From contig JOHN01000039.1 in NCBI GenBank assembly GCA_000719695.1, positions 11,111 through 75,110 of the forward strand: a DNA stretch of 64,000 nt. Direction: 5' to 3'. Positions within the stretch are counted from its first letter, which is position 1. Each line of letters begins with the position of its first letter. This document shows positions 10,169 through 19,861 of this stretch, in pieces. The stretch is from Streptomyces sp. NRRL F-6131. Lineage in GTDB: Bacteria > Actinomycetota > Actinomycetes > Streptomycetales > Streptomycetaceae. Below the pieces are notes generated by a model, which worked only from the letters and a program-made list of their open reading frames with translations, did not search any database and was not told the DNA's origin. The translations under genes and the position numbers were made by a program.

Positions 10169-10362
10169 GGCGGCGGCGAGGGTGGCGGAGAGGCCGGTGG
10201 CGGTGGTGACGGCGCCCGCGCCGGGGAGTTCGATCGTGTGCAGGGCGGGGTCGTTCCGGCCGTGGGGTTCGTCGAGGCCGGGGAAGAGCAGGGCGCCGTT
10301 CATGGTGACGACGCGGGCCAGGCGGGGGAGTTCGGTGGCGGGGAGGCCCAGGTGGTCGTCCA
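10169..10362 (-). pseudogene. Serine hydrolase (class C beta-lactamase-like) gene fragment
   Basis: This stretch is a diverged copy of an internal part of the intact serine hydrolase at 11212-12357. Shared peptides include HLGLP.TELPRLAR, VTMNG.L.FPGLDEP and NDPALHTIELPGAGAV. Compared with the intact gene it lacks 57 bp (19 codons), lost between two GCGGG repeats. It has neither the start nor the catalytic SxxK region. At 10168/10169 homology stops abruptly inside an Ala run and unrelated sequence begins. The remaining bases up to 10471 (about 110 nt) hold nothing recognisable beyond leader sequence of the next gene. Confidence 0.7.
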
Positions 10363-10471
10363 GGAAACGTCGTGAGGTGAGACCTTCCAGGGTTTTCGGC
10401 CATCGTGGTGGTGTCGGATTGGCGAGGGATTTTGATGTGTTCGGTTCATCAATGATGCACGGGGTTCCTCA

Positions 10472-10999
10472 GTGATAGTTAATCGGAAAGTGCTGACTGT
10501 ATTTCTGGTCGGTCTGTCGATCCTGACTGCTGCGTCGTGTGCGAGTGGGAGTGCGGCGGGGGGCCGGTCCGAGGGCATCGGCTCTGCGTCGCCGAGCAGA
10601 GTTGTCAGGGGAGAATTGACGATCTCGGGGGCGCCCAGCAAGGAGCTTCAGGAGCGATATGGAGTGGCTGTTCCGGCCGGCGCAGCCGCTGTCGCCCACG
10701 GGTTCCAGCAAGAAAGTGGTGGCGGAGAGCTCTGGGTGAAATTCAAGATCGGGAAGGAGGGTTGCGATCTCTTTCTTTCGAGTATCGGAATCGGCGAAAA
10801 TGACTTGCATTCAGGTTTCGTCGCATTCACTTCGAGCGATCTCGACCTCACTGGCTGGTCCATCGGTGATGCGCAGTCGGTGAAAGGCAAGATGGTTCCT
10901 GCGAGGGATGACGACATGAAGAGTCCGAGTATCAAGGTAGTAATTGATTACTCCGGCTCCGATGCGATGACGGTTTACGCTCTCTCGGCAAAGCCGTAG
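10472..10999 (+). CDS. Small secreted lipoprotein, second immunity candidate
   Basis: This 175-aa protein starts at GTG 10472 (GGGG about 7 nt upstream). Residues 6-23 form a hydrophobic leader ending in LTAASC, a lipobox with Cys23 as the likely lipidated residue. The mature part is an Ala/Gly/Ser-rich spacer and then a compact domain of about 120 residues (ELWVKFKIGKEGCDLFLSSIG) with no motif that I recognise. Codon use is AT-richer than in genes after 11 kb, like the toxin tip and the 9435 gene. A surface lipoprotein beside an RHS toxin module could be an orphan immunity protein from an earlier tip, but this is inference from position and composition. Confidence 0.7.
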   Translation: MIVNRKVLTVFLVGLSILTAASCASGSAAGGRSEGIGSASPSRVVRGELTISGAPSKELQERYGVAVPAGAAAVAHGFQQESGGGELWVKFKIGKEGCDLFLSSIGIGENDLHSGFVAFTSSDLDLTGWSIGDAQSVKGKMVPARDDDMKSPSIKVVIDYSGSDAMTVYALSAKP

Positions 11000-11048
11000 C
11001 GTCCTGGCGATTCCTCTGCCTGCGCCCCTTTTTCGCCCTTGATTCTTC

Positions 11049-11083
11049 GCTACGGCCTGCCGGTCAGTCCGGCAGGCCGTAGC
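11049..11083. terminator. Perfect 15-bp hairpin after the lipoprotein gene
   Basis: GCTACGGCCTGCCGG (11049-11063), loop TCAGT, then the exact complement (11069-11083). It lies 50 nt after the lipoprotein stop and 130 nt from the end of the convergent serine hydrolase, so it may serve both strands. The rest of 11084-11211 shows no gene. Confidence 0.75.
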
Positions 11084-11211
11084 GGATTTTGGCTGACCGC
11101 GGGAACGCCAGTAGTCCAGAAGCCGGACTGGAGGGGACGAGTTCCAGACGGGGAGGCCGAGGGCGTTGGCGCGACGGGATCGTTGTATGTGCCTGTCCGA
11201 GGCACTGCCGG

Positions 11212-12357
11212 TCAGTGTGTCGGCAGGGCGGCGACGAGGTTGTTGGCGCGGGGGTCGGCGTGGCCGATCAGGCGGTTGGTGGTGTAGGCGAAGGTGAGGG
11301 CGTGGGTGGGGTCGGCGAAGGTGAACTGGCCGCCGGCGCCGTCGTTGCCGAAGCTGGTGGGGGAGAGCATGGGGCGCAAGGTGGGGGAGGGGAGGAGGAA
11401 GCCGGAGCCCCAGCGGGCGCCCAGGTCGAAGCCGAGGTGGCCGGGGCCGGAGGTGAGTTCGCGGGTGGCGTCGGCGAGGGTGGCGGGGGTGAGGAGGGGC
11501 GGGGTGCCGTCGAGGCCGGTGACGGCGGCGGCGAGGGTGGCGGAGAGGCCGGTGGCGGTGGCGACGGCGCCCGCGCCGGGGAGTTCGATCGTGTGCAGGG
11601 CGGGGTCGTTCCAGCCGCGGGGTTCGTCGAGGCCGGGGAAGACCAGGGAGCCGTTCATGGTGACGATGCGGGTGAGCAGGTGCTCGGGGCCGGGCATCGG
11701 GCGGCGGCCTTCGGCCTCGGCGAGGCGGGCCAGGCGGGGGAGTTCGGTGGTGGGGAGGCCGAGGTGGGCGTCGAGGCCGAGGGGTTCGGCCAGGGTGGTG
11801 CGGAAGTGGGTGCCCGGGGTGAGGCCGGTGATGCGGCGGATCACCTCGCCGATCGCGAAGCCGAAGACGTGGCCGTGGTACTCGTGGCTGGTGTCCGGTT
11901 CCCACAGGGGCCGCTGGGCCTCGATCGCGCGGATCACCGGGTGCCAGGCGGCGATCTCGGCGAAGGACGGGGAGGCGTCGAGGACGGGGATGCCGGCGCG
12001 GTGGGTCAGCACCATGCGGGTGGTGATCGCCTCCTTGCCGTGGCGCGCGAACTCGGGCCAGTAGCGGGCGATCGGGGCGTCCAGGTCGAGGCGGCCCTGC
12101 TGGGCGAGCAGGTGGGCGGAGACGGCGACCAGGGCCTTGGCGCAGGAGAAGACCGGGACGAGGGTGTCGGCCTGCCAGGGGCGGCCGGTGCGTTCGTCGG
12201 CGACACCGCCCCAGAGTTCCACCACCTTGCGGCCGCCGACGTGGACGGTGACGGCCGAGCCGAGTTCGGGGAAGTCGGCGTAGTTGCGGGCGAAGGCGTC
12301 AGCGACCGCGCCGTAACCGTCGTCCGCCCAGCCGTGGAGGTCGGGGTACTGGTGCAT
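11212..12357 (-). CDS. Serine hydrolase, class C beta-lactamase / EstB-type
   Basis: This 381-aa cytoplasmic protein starts with MHQYPDLHGW at ATG 12357. The minus frame is open much further upstream, but that extension is antisense to the kinase gene. VFSCAKALVAV carries the SxxK nucleophile motif near residue 80, followed by TRMVLTHRAGIP. YHGHVFGFAIGEVI supplies the tyrosine of the YxN-like motif, and GNDGAGG near the C-terminus is the KTG/HxG-like strand. There is no signal peptide, so an esterase or amide hydrolase role is more likely than antibiotic resistance. The gene is divergent from the Ser/Thr kinase. A decayed partial copy lies at 10169-10362. Confidence 0.85.
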   Translation of the reverse strand: MHQYPDLHGWADDGYGAVADAFARNYADFPELGSAVTVHVGGRKVVELWGGVADERTGRPWQADTLVPVFSCAKALVAVSAHLLAQQGRLDLDAPIARYWPEFARHGKEAITTRMVLTHRAGIPVLDASPSFAEIAAWHPVIRAIEAQRPLWEPDTSHEYHGHVFGFAIGEVIRRITGLTPGTHFRTTLAEPLGLDAHLGLPTTELPRLARLAEAEGRRPMPGPEHLLTRIVTMNGSLVFPGLDEPRGWNDPALHTIELPGAGAVATATGLSATLAAAVTGLDGTPPLLTPATLADATRELTSGPGHLGFDLGARWGSGFLLPSPTLRPMLSPTSFGNDGAGGQFTFADPTHALTFAYTTNRLIGHADPRANNLVAALPTH

Positions 12358-12484
12358 GGGGTGGTTCCGTCCTTCGGGATCATCGACAGGGGCGGGGCAA
12401 CGGTAGGCGGCGGAAGGGGAGCGGAGGAAACGATTTGATGATGTGCCATCGGCGGCGGGTGGCCGGACCGCTAGGGTTTGGCGC

Positions 12485-14029
12485 GTGGCAGCAGTGAACG
12501 GGGCACTGATCGGGGGCCGGTACCAGCTCACGGAGCTGATCGGCCAAGGCGGCATGGGGCGGGTCTGGCGGGGGTGGGACACCACGCTGGGCCGGGACGT
12601 CGCGGTGAAGGAGGTGCTGCTGCCGCAGGGCGTCACGGACGCCGAGCGCGAGCAGCTCGTCCAGCGCGTGCTGCGCGAGGCGCGGTCCGCCGCGCGGCTC
12701 AACCATCCCGGGATCATCACCGTGCACGACGTGGTCGAGCACGAGGGTGCGCCGGTGATCGTGATGGAGTTCGTCACGGGGTCGTCGCTCGCGGCGGCCG
12801 TCGCCCGGGACGGGGCGTTGCCGGTGGCGCGGGTCGCCGAGCTGGGCGTGGCGATCGTGAAGGCGCTCCAGCAGGCGCACGGCGCGGGCATCGTGCACCG
12901 CGACCTGAAGCCGGACAACGTCCTGCTGATGGACGACCGGGTGATCCTGACGGACTTCGGCATCGCGCACATGGCGGACGCGACCACGGCGCTCACCCGG
13001 ACCGGTGCGGTCATCGGCACGCCCGCGTACATGGCGCCGGAGCAGCTGGAGGGACGGCCCGCCACGCCCGCCAACGACCTGTGGGCGCTGGGCGCGACGC
13101 TGTACTCGGCGGTGGAGGGCGCGGCGCCGTTCAGCGGGGAGACGTTCGGGGCGCTGTGCGTGGCGGTGGTGACCAAGGAGCCGCGTCCGCCGGTGCGGGC
13201 GGGGGCGTTGACGCCGGTGCTGGGCGCGCTGCTGGCCAAGGACCCGGCGGCGCGGCCGTCGGCGGAGCAGGTGTTGGCGGCGCTGGAGGCGGTGGCGCGC
13301 GCGGGAGCGGGCGGAGCAGGGGGCCCGTTCGGTGCGTTCGGGCCGCCTCCGGTGACGGCGGAGGGTGTGCCGCTGGGGCCGGTGCGGATCCCGCCGCAGG
13401 CCGATTCGGGGGAACGCCCGGGGGAGCGTCCGGGGGAACAGGTGTGGGGGCCGGGCGCGCGGTTCACGCCGCCGGTCGGGCCCGGGCCGCTGACGTCGGC
13501 CGCCGTGCCGTCGACGGCCGCGTCCCCGCAGCCGGCCTGGCAGGGTGCGGTGCCGCTCGGCTGGGGGAACCCCGCGCCGGTGGCGGTGCCCACGGCGCCC
13601 ACGGCTGCGGTGACCTCCACGGCACCGGCACCGGCACCCGCGCGTCCCGCGCCGCACCCGGCGGCGGCGATGCTGGTGCGGTTCATCGGGTGCATGGCGC
13701 TGATCTGGGTGGTCGGCTCGACCCTGCCGTGGAACTACCTCGACCACATCGGGGAGAGCTTCCTCCCGACGGCGGTCGGCATCACCGCCGTCCTCGCGTT
13801 GCTGCACGCGGTGCCCAGGCCGCGGTGGCACCCGATGGCCGTGTGGGCGGTGACGGTGGTGGCCGATTTCGGTCTCTGGTACCTGACCGGGACTCTGATG
13901 GAGGTCGAGTTCGGCTGGTGGGAGACCGGTTTCGGCGAAGCGCCCGGGCAGATCGCGGTCAACATGCTGCTGCTCGGCACGGGTGCCTGGCTGCTGTGGC
14001 TGTTCGTTCCGGGGAGCCGACGGCGGTAG
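12485..14029 (+). CDS. Serine/threonine protein kinase with C-terminal membrane domain
   Basis: This is a 514-aa PknB-type kinase. GTG 12485 is preferred because the kinase domain begins right after it (GGRYQLTELIGQGGMGRVW); GTG 12494 is an alternative. Visible motifs in order: glycine loop GQGGMG, VAVKEV lysine, HRDLKPDN catalytic loop, TDFGIAH, and MAPEQ. Residues about 285-395 are a Pro/Ala-rich linker. The tail has about four hydrophobic segments (IGCMALIWVVGSTL; AVGITAVLALLHAV; AVTVVADFGLWYLTG; MLLLGTGAWLLWLFV), so the kinase is membrane-tethered with no PASTA sensor. It ends 13 nt from the convergent TetR gene. The substrate is unknown. Confidence 0.93.
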   Translation: MAAVNGALIGGRYQLTELIGQGGMGRVWRGWDTTLGRDVAVKEVLLPQGVTDAEREQLVQRVLREARSAARLNHPGIITVHDVVEHEGAPVIVMEFVTGSSLAAAVARDGALPVARVAELGVAIVKALQQAHGAGIVHRDLKPDNVLLMDDRVILTDFGIAHMADATTALTRTGAVIGTPAYMAPEQLEGRPATPANDLWALGATLYSAVEGAAPFSGETFGALCVAVVTKEPRPPVRAGALTPVLGALLAKDPAARPSAEQVLAALEAVARAGAGGAGGPFGAFGPPPVTAEGVPLGPVRIPPQADSGERPGERPGEQVWGPGARFTPPVGPGPLTSAAVPSTAASPQPAWQGAVPLGWGNPAPVAVPTAPTAAVTSTAPAPAPARPAPHPAAAMLVRFIGCMALIWVVGSTLPWNYLDHIGESFLPTAVGITAVLALLHAVPRPRWHPMAVWAVTVVADFGLWYLTGTLMEVEFGWWETGFGEAPGQIAVNMLLLGTGAWLLWLFVPGSRRR

Positions 14030-14042
14030 GCGGGGACAGGGC

Positions 14043-14846
14043 TTACGGCTGCTCCACCGGGGCCGCCAGGGCGGCCGTGATCACGCGGTCGAGTGAGCGG
14101 TCGAAGACGGCGTCCGGGTCGCCGGCCGCCGGCCCGGCCGTGGCGAACGCGGCCGCCAGGTGCGGGAATTCGCCGCTGGCGGCGGCGCGGGACAGGTAAC
14201 CGACCAGGTCCGCCTGCCACTTGGTGCCGGCCGCCGCCGTGCGCTCGTACTGCGCGTACTGGCAGACGAAGCCGTTGAGCAGGGCGAGTGCCTCCAGGCG
14301 GGCCGAGCCGTCCAGGCCGCTGGGCTCGGTGACCGCGAGGAAGTGGTCGGTGTAGCGCAGGGCGTGGGGGCCGAGCCCCGGGCGGGCCACCACCAGCGTC
14401 GGCACCCAGGGGTGGCGGCGCAGGGCGGCGAGTTGCTCGTGCGCGAGGCGGCGGAGGTCCGCGCGGCAGTCGCCGGTCGGGGCGAGGTCGGTGTAGTCGT
14501 ACTCGCCGACGACGGCGTCGAGCATGAGGTCGAGCAGGTGCTCCTTCTTCGGCACGTAGTTGTAGAGCGACATGGTGCCCGCGCCGAGGGCGGCGGCGAC
14601 CCGGCGCATCGAGACCGCGTCCAGGCCCTCCGCGTCGGCGATGGCGATCGCGGCGGCGGCGATCGACGTCCGGCTGTGGGCCGGGCGGGGGCCGCGGCCG
14701 GTGCGTTCGGGGCGCAGCCAGATGAGTTCGGGCGCCTCGCCGGGGGGCGGCGCCTCGCCGGGGGGCGGCGGGCCGGGGGTCGGCGCGTCGGCGGGGCTGT
14801 GTGAGCCGGTGGGGCGGTTGCTGCTCGGGCGGTTGCTGGACGGCAC
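14043..14846 (-). CDS. TetR-family repressor of the adjacent ABC exporter
   Basis: This 267-aa regulator starts at GTG 14846, with AGGTG 8 nt upstream. Residues 1-50 are a disordered Pro-rich leader containing a short duplication (PPPGEA twice). The HTH is at about residues 60-110 (IAAAAIAIADAEGLDAVSMR then AGTMSLYNYV), typical of the TetR group with a C-terminal ligand domain (residues about 115-260). It is divergent from the ABC pair at 14962-16847. Two similar palindromes in the 115-bp gap fit autoregulation and repression of the transporter. The inducer is unknown, possibly a lipophilic drug. Confidence 0.9.
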   Translation of the reverse strand: MPSSNRPSSNRPTGSHSPADAPTPGPPPPGEAPPPGEAPELIWLRPERTGRGPRPAHSRTSIAAAAIAIADAEGLDAVSMRRVAAALGAGTMSLYNYVPKKEHLLDLMLDAVVGEYDYTDLAPTGDCRADLRRLAHEQLAALRRHPWVPTLVVARPGLGPHALRYTDHFLAVTEPSGLDGSARLEALALLNGFVCQYAQYERTAAAGTKWQADLVGYLSRAAASGEFPHLAAAFATAGPAAGDPDAVFDRSLDRVITAALAAPVEQP

Positions 14847-14883
14847 TGGTCGATCACCTCGGTTCTCGGTTCCCCATCTTAGA

Positions 14884-14941
14884 TACGTACGGCGTACGTA
14901 GTACGATGCGCCTGCGCGCGCTTCTACGTACGATGTACCTA
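14884..14941. promoter_or_regulatory. Two TetR operator candidates in the divergent gap
   Basis: TACGTACGGCGTACGTA (14884-14900) is a near-perfect 17-bp palindrome. TACGTACGATGTACCTA (14925-14941) is a second, weaker copy with the same left half. The two centres are 41 bp apart, about four helical turns, on the same DNA face. Position between regulator and exporter supports an operator role. Confidence 0.65.
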
Positions 14942-14961
14942 GTGAGGGGAACGGCAGAGCC

Positions 14962-15990
14962 ATGTCCGACACCGCCTGGAACCACAGCGCTACGCGTCAC
15001 GCCGCCGCCATCGAGATGTCCGGAGTGGAGAAACGGTTCGGCGCCACCCGCGCGCTGCGCGGCCTCGACCTGACCGTGCCGGCCGGCACCGTGTGCGGCC
15101 TGCTCGGCCCCAACGGGGCGGGCAAGACCACCGCCGTCCGCGTACTCGCCACCCTGGTCGCTCCCGACCGCGGTACCGCGCGCGTCGCCGGGTACGACGT
15201 GGTCCGCGAGCCCGGCGCGGTCCGCCGCAGCATCGGCCTGGCCGGCCAGCACGCCGCCGTCGACGAGGGCATCACCGGCCGCGACAACCTCCACCTCCTC
15301 GGCCGGCTGCACCACCTCGGCGCCCGCGCCGCCCGGACCCGCGCCGAGGAACTGCTCGACCGCTTCGGACTCGCAGGGGCCGCCGACCGCCTGGTGCGCA
15401 CCTACTCCGGGGGCATGCGACGGCGGCTCGACCTCGTCGCCAGCCTGGTCACCGCGCCGCCGGTGCTCTTCCTGGACGAGCCGACCACCGGCCTCGACCC
15501 GCGCAGTCGGCAGCAGATCTGGGACACGGTAAGGGAGTTGGCCGACGCCGGGACGACCGTGCTGCTCACCACCCAGTACCTGGAGGAGGCCGACCGGCTC
15601 GCCGCCGGTGTCGTGGTGGTGGACCACGGCGCCGCCATCGCGACCGGTCCACCGCAGCGGCTCAAGGCGTCGATCGGCACCCGGATCTCGGTCACCCTCG
15701 CCGACGCCGCCCACCTCGGCCGGGCCGCCGTGGTCCTGGCCGCGCTCGCCGGGAACGGGGACGTGCGGGTGGACCAGGAGGAGCGGACGGTCGCGGTGGT
15801 GTCGCGGCCGGGGCTGGAGGTGCCGCTGCCCAGGCTGGTACGGGAGTTGGACGCCGTGGGGGTGGTCGCGCAGGACGCCGCGATCCGGCCGCCCTCGCTG
15901 GACGACGTCTTCCTCGCGCTCACCGGGAGGCCGAACACCACCGCGCCGGGTACCGGTGCGGGTTCGGGCGTCGAGGGGAGGGTCGCCTGA
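14962..15990 (+). CDS. ABC exporter ATPase, DrrA-like
   Basis: This 342-aa nucleotide-binding subunit has Walker A GPNGAGKTTAVR, signature YSGGMRRRLDLVASL, Walker B VLFLDEPTTGLDP, and the TTQYLEEADRLA switch region with its histidine replaced by Gln as usual in DrrA-like proteins. A C-terminal domain of about 100 residues follows (ALTGRPNTT end), typical of daunorubicin-resistance ATPases. It starts at ATG 14962. Its TGA overlaps the permease ATG by one base (TGATG), so the two are translationally coupled. It probably exports a hydrophobic compound under control of the divergent TetR. Confidence 0.93.
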   Translation: MSDTAWNHSATRHAAAIEMSGVEKRFGATRALRGLDLTVPAGTVCGLLGPNGAGKTTAVRVLATLVAPDRGTARVAGYDVVREPGAVRRSIGLAGQHAAVDEGITGRDNLHLLGRLHHLGARAARTRAEELLDRFGLAGAADRLVRTYSGGMRRRLDLVASLVTAPPVLFLDEPTTGLDPRSRQQIWDTVRELADAGTTVLLTTQYLEEADRLAAGVVVVDHGAAIATGPPQRLKASIGTRISVTLADAAHLGRAAVVLAALAGNGDVRVDQEERTVAVVSRPGLEVPLPRLVRELDAVGVVAQDAAIRPPSLDDVFLALTGRPNTTAPGTGAGSGVEGRVA

Positions 15991-16847
15991 TGTCCGCACG
16001 AGGGTCTCTGGTCGCCGACACCTGGTCGTCGATGCTCCGTGTCCTCCTCCACTACCGGCGCTCGCCCGGGCTGCTGGCCGCCTCGCTGGGCGTGCCCGTG
16101 CTGATGGTGGTGGTGTTCGGCTATGTGCTCGGCAGTGCCATCACCGTGCCGGGCGGCGGAGCCGGTGCAACCGGTGTGTCCGGTGTGTCCGGTGTGTCCG
16201 GCGCAGCCGGTCCTGGTTCCGCCGACGCGTACCGGGAGTTCCTGATGCCCGGCCTGTTCGCCCTGGTGGCCGTCAACGGCATCATGCCCACCATGGTCGG
16301 CGCCGCCCGTGACGTCGGGCGCGGCGTCACCGACCGGCTCCGTTCGATGCCGGTCTCCCGGGTCGGCCTGCTGCTCGGCCAGACCCTCGCCGACCTGCTG
16401 GTCAGCATGGTGGTGCTGGCCCTGCTGGCGGCGGTCGGGCTGGCCGTGGGGTGGCGGATCCGCGGTGGACCCGGCGACGCCGCGGGGGCGTTCGGGCTGC
16501 TGCTGCTCTTCCGGTTCGTCATGACCTGGGTCGGCCTGCTGCTCGGGCTGGCGGTCGGCAAGGAGGAGGCGGCGGGGCAACTGGCGGTCGCGGTCTTCCC
16601 GTTGGCGATGGTCACCAACGCGTTCGTGCCCACCGGCGGGATGCCCGGCTGGTTGGCGGCGGTCGCCGAGTGGAACCCGATGAGCGCCGCGGTCCAGGCC
16701 GGCCGTGACCTCTTCGGCAACCCGTCCGCGCCGGCGGCGGCCTGGCCGATGCAGCACGCCGTCCCGGCGACCCTGCTGTGGTGCGCGGTCCTGCTGCTGC
16801 TCTGCGGGCCGTTCGCCGTGCGGAGGTTCGCCACCCACGGCCGCTGA
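15990..16847 (+). CDS. ABC-2 type permease, DrrB-like
   Basis: This 285-aa integral membrane protein has about six helices (LLAASLGVPVLMVVVFGYVL; LMPGLFALVAVNGIMP; LLVSMVVLALLAAVGLAVG; FGLLLLFRFVMTWVGLLLGL; LAVAVFPLAMVTNAF; TLLWCAVLLLLCGPFAV). The conserved DrrB feature GVTDRLRSMPVSR is present. A small in-frame repeat (VSGVSGVSG, three 9-bp units near 16171-16200) sits in the first outer loop. It is coupled to the ATPase by a one-base overlap and forms the channel of the exporter. Confidence 0.92.
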   Translation: MSARGSLVADTWSSMLRVLLHYRRSPGLLAASLGVPVLMVVVFGYVLGSAITVPGGGAGATGVSGVSGVSGAAGPGSADAYREFLMPGLFALVAVNGIMPTMVGAARDVGRGVTDRLRSMPVSRVGLLLGQTLADLLVSMVVLALLAAVGLAVGWRIRGGPGDAAGAFGLLLLFRFVMTWVGLLLGLAVGKEEAAGQLAVAVFPLAMVTNAFVPTGGMPGWLAAVAEWNPMSAAVQAGRDLFGNPSAPAAAWPMQHAVPATLLWCAVLLLLCGPFAVRRFATHGR

Positions 16848-16969
16848 CCGCGACGGAGGCGGCAGCGGGGGCGGAACGCACGGCGCGGGCCCGCCGGACC
16901 CGGGTGACCCGTGTCCGGCGGGTCGGAATGTGCTGGACAGTGCGGCCGGTGCGGCGGAGGGTGGGGTGC

Positions 16970-17956
16970 ATGGAGTTCACCCACCTCGGCCGCACCGGCC
17001 TGACCGTCTCCCGACTCTGCCTGGGCACCATGAACTTCGGCCCGCACACCGAGGAGTCCGACGCCCATCTGATCATGGACAGCGCCCACGAGCGGGGCAT
17101 CAACTTCTTCGACACCTCCAACAGTTACGGCCGCGACCCGGAGGGCAACCAGAAGGGCCGCACCGAGGAGATCATCGGCCGCTGGTTCGCCAAGGGCGAC
17201 GGCCGCCGCGAGCGCACCGTGCTCGCCACCAAGGCCTACGCCCCGATGGGCGACTGGCCGAACGAGGGCCGGCTCTCCGCCCTCGCGATCCGCCGCTCGG
17301 TCGAGGCCAGCCTGCGCCGGCTGGGCACCGACCACATCGACCTGTACCAGATGCACCACATCGACCGGGACACGCCCTGGGAGGAGATCTGGCAGGCGAT
17401 GGAGGTCCTGGTCACCCAGGGCAAGATCATCTACGTCGGCTCCAGCAACTTCGCCGGCTGGCACATCGCCCAGGCCCAGGAGGCCGCCAAGGCCCGGCAC
17501 TTCCTCGGACTCGTGAGCGAGCAGTCGCTCTACAACCTGCTGGACCGGACGATCGAACTGGAGGTGATCCCCGCCGTCGAGCACTACGGGCTCGGCCTGC
17601 TCCCGTGGTCCCCGCTGCGCAGCGGGGTGCTGGGCGGTGTGCTGCGCAAGGAGCGCGAGGGCACCAGGGTCCGGGGCGGTCTCCCGCACGCCGGTGAGAT
17701 CCTGGCGGCCAACCGGGACCGGATCCAGGCCTACGAGGACCTCGCCGACGAACTCGGCGAGCACCCCGCGGACCTCGCGCTCGCCTGGCTGCTGTCCCGC
17801 CCCGCCGTCACCGCCCCGATCGTCGGCCCGCGCACCCTCGCCCACCTGGACGCCGCCGTGCACGCGCTCGACGTCAAGCTGGACGACGAGGTGCTCGCCC
17901 GCCTCGACACCCTCTTCCCGGGCCGCAAGCCAGCCCCGGAGGACTACGCCTGGTAG
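16970..17956 (+). CDS. Aldo/keto reductase
   Basis: This 328-aa NADPH-dependent oxidoreductase starts at ATG 16970, where the family begins (MEFTHLGRTGLTVSRLCLGT); the longer open frame upstream is intergenic. FFDTSNSYG holds the catalytic Asp and Tyr, LATKAY the Lys, and YQMHHID the His. IVGPRT near the C-terminus is the NADP-binding loop. It resembles the YghZ/AKR12-13 type enzymes acting on sugar aldehydes or small ketones. It is probably monocistronic: 122 nt after the permease gene and followed by a hairpin. Confidence 0.92.
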   Translation: MEFTHLGRTGLTVSRLCLGTMNFGPHTEESDAHLIMDSAHERGINFFDTSNSYGRDPEGNQKGRTEEIIGRWFAKGDGRRERTVLATKAYAPMGDWPNEGRLSALAIRRSVEASLRRLGTDHIDLYQMHHIDRDTPWEEIWQAMEVLVTQGKIIYVGSSNFAGWHIAQAQEAAKARHFLGLVSEQSLYNLLDRTIELEVIPAVEHYGLGLLPWSPLRSGVLGGVLRKEREGTRVRGGLPHAGEILAANRDRIQAYEDLADELGEHPADLALAWLLSRPAVTAPIVGPRTLAHLDAAVHALDVKLDDEVLARLDTLFPGRKPAPEDYAW

Positions 17957-17973
17957 GACCCAGGTGCCCTCGT

Positions 17974-18014
17974 CCCGTGCCCCCGTCCGGCCGCCGCGTC
18001 GACGGGGGCACGGG
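17974..18014 (+). terminator. Hairpin after aldo/keto reductase
   Basis: CCCGTGCCCCCGTC (17974-17987) pairs perfectly with 18001-18014 around a 13-nt loop, 18 nt after the stop codon. No U-run follows. Confidence 0.65.
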
Positions 18015-18174
18015 CGTGTGCGCGGGGCTGCACGGGGAGGGGGAACGACGAAGGCAAGGAGGAAAACGCACTCCTTGCCACTCTCAATTTATAGCGAGCG
18101 GGGGGCCTTGCCGCAAGGGGGTGGGGGTGGCGCAGAATGACCGACCTGAACCGGGCGAGGATGAAAACGGCTGA

Positions 18175-19800
<1,626 letters not shown>

Positions 19801-19823
19801 CCGGGGCGCAGGGGCGTGAGCGG

Positions 19824-19857
19824 CGGCGGCCCCGGGGAAACGTCCCCGGGGCCGCCG
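19824..19857. terminator. Shared hairpin between convergent genes
   Basis: A 15-bp perfect stem (19824-19838 with 19843-19857) closes on an AACG tetraloop. It sits between the monooxygenase stop and the end of the convergent SCO6745-like gene. Confidence 0.75.
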
Positions 19858-19861
19858 TTGC

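Noticed and set aside
11212..12357. Beta-lactam resistance gene
   Set aside because: It lacks a signal peptide and has the EstB-like motif pattern, so an esterase-type hydrolase is more likely.
12358..13695. N-terminal extension of the serine hydrolase into the kinase gene
   Set aside because: The hydrolase family begins at ATG 12357; the extension is antisense to intact kinase motifs.
16171..16200. 9-bp triple repeat in the ABC permease gene
   Set aside because: It encodes a short VSG run in an outer loop; it is minor slippage with no evident function.
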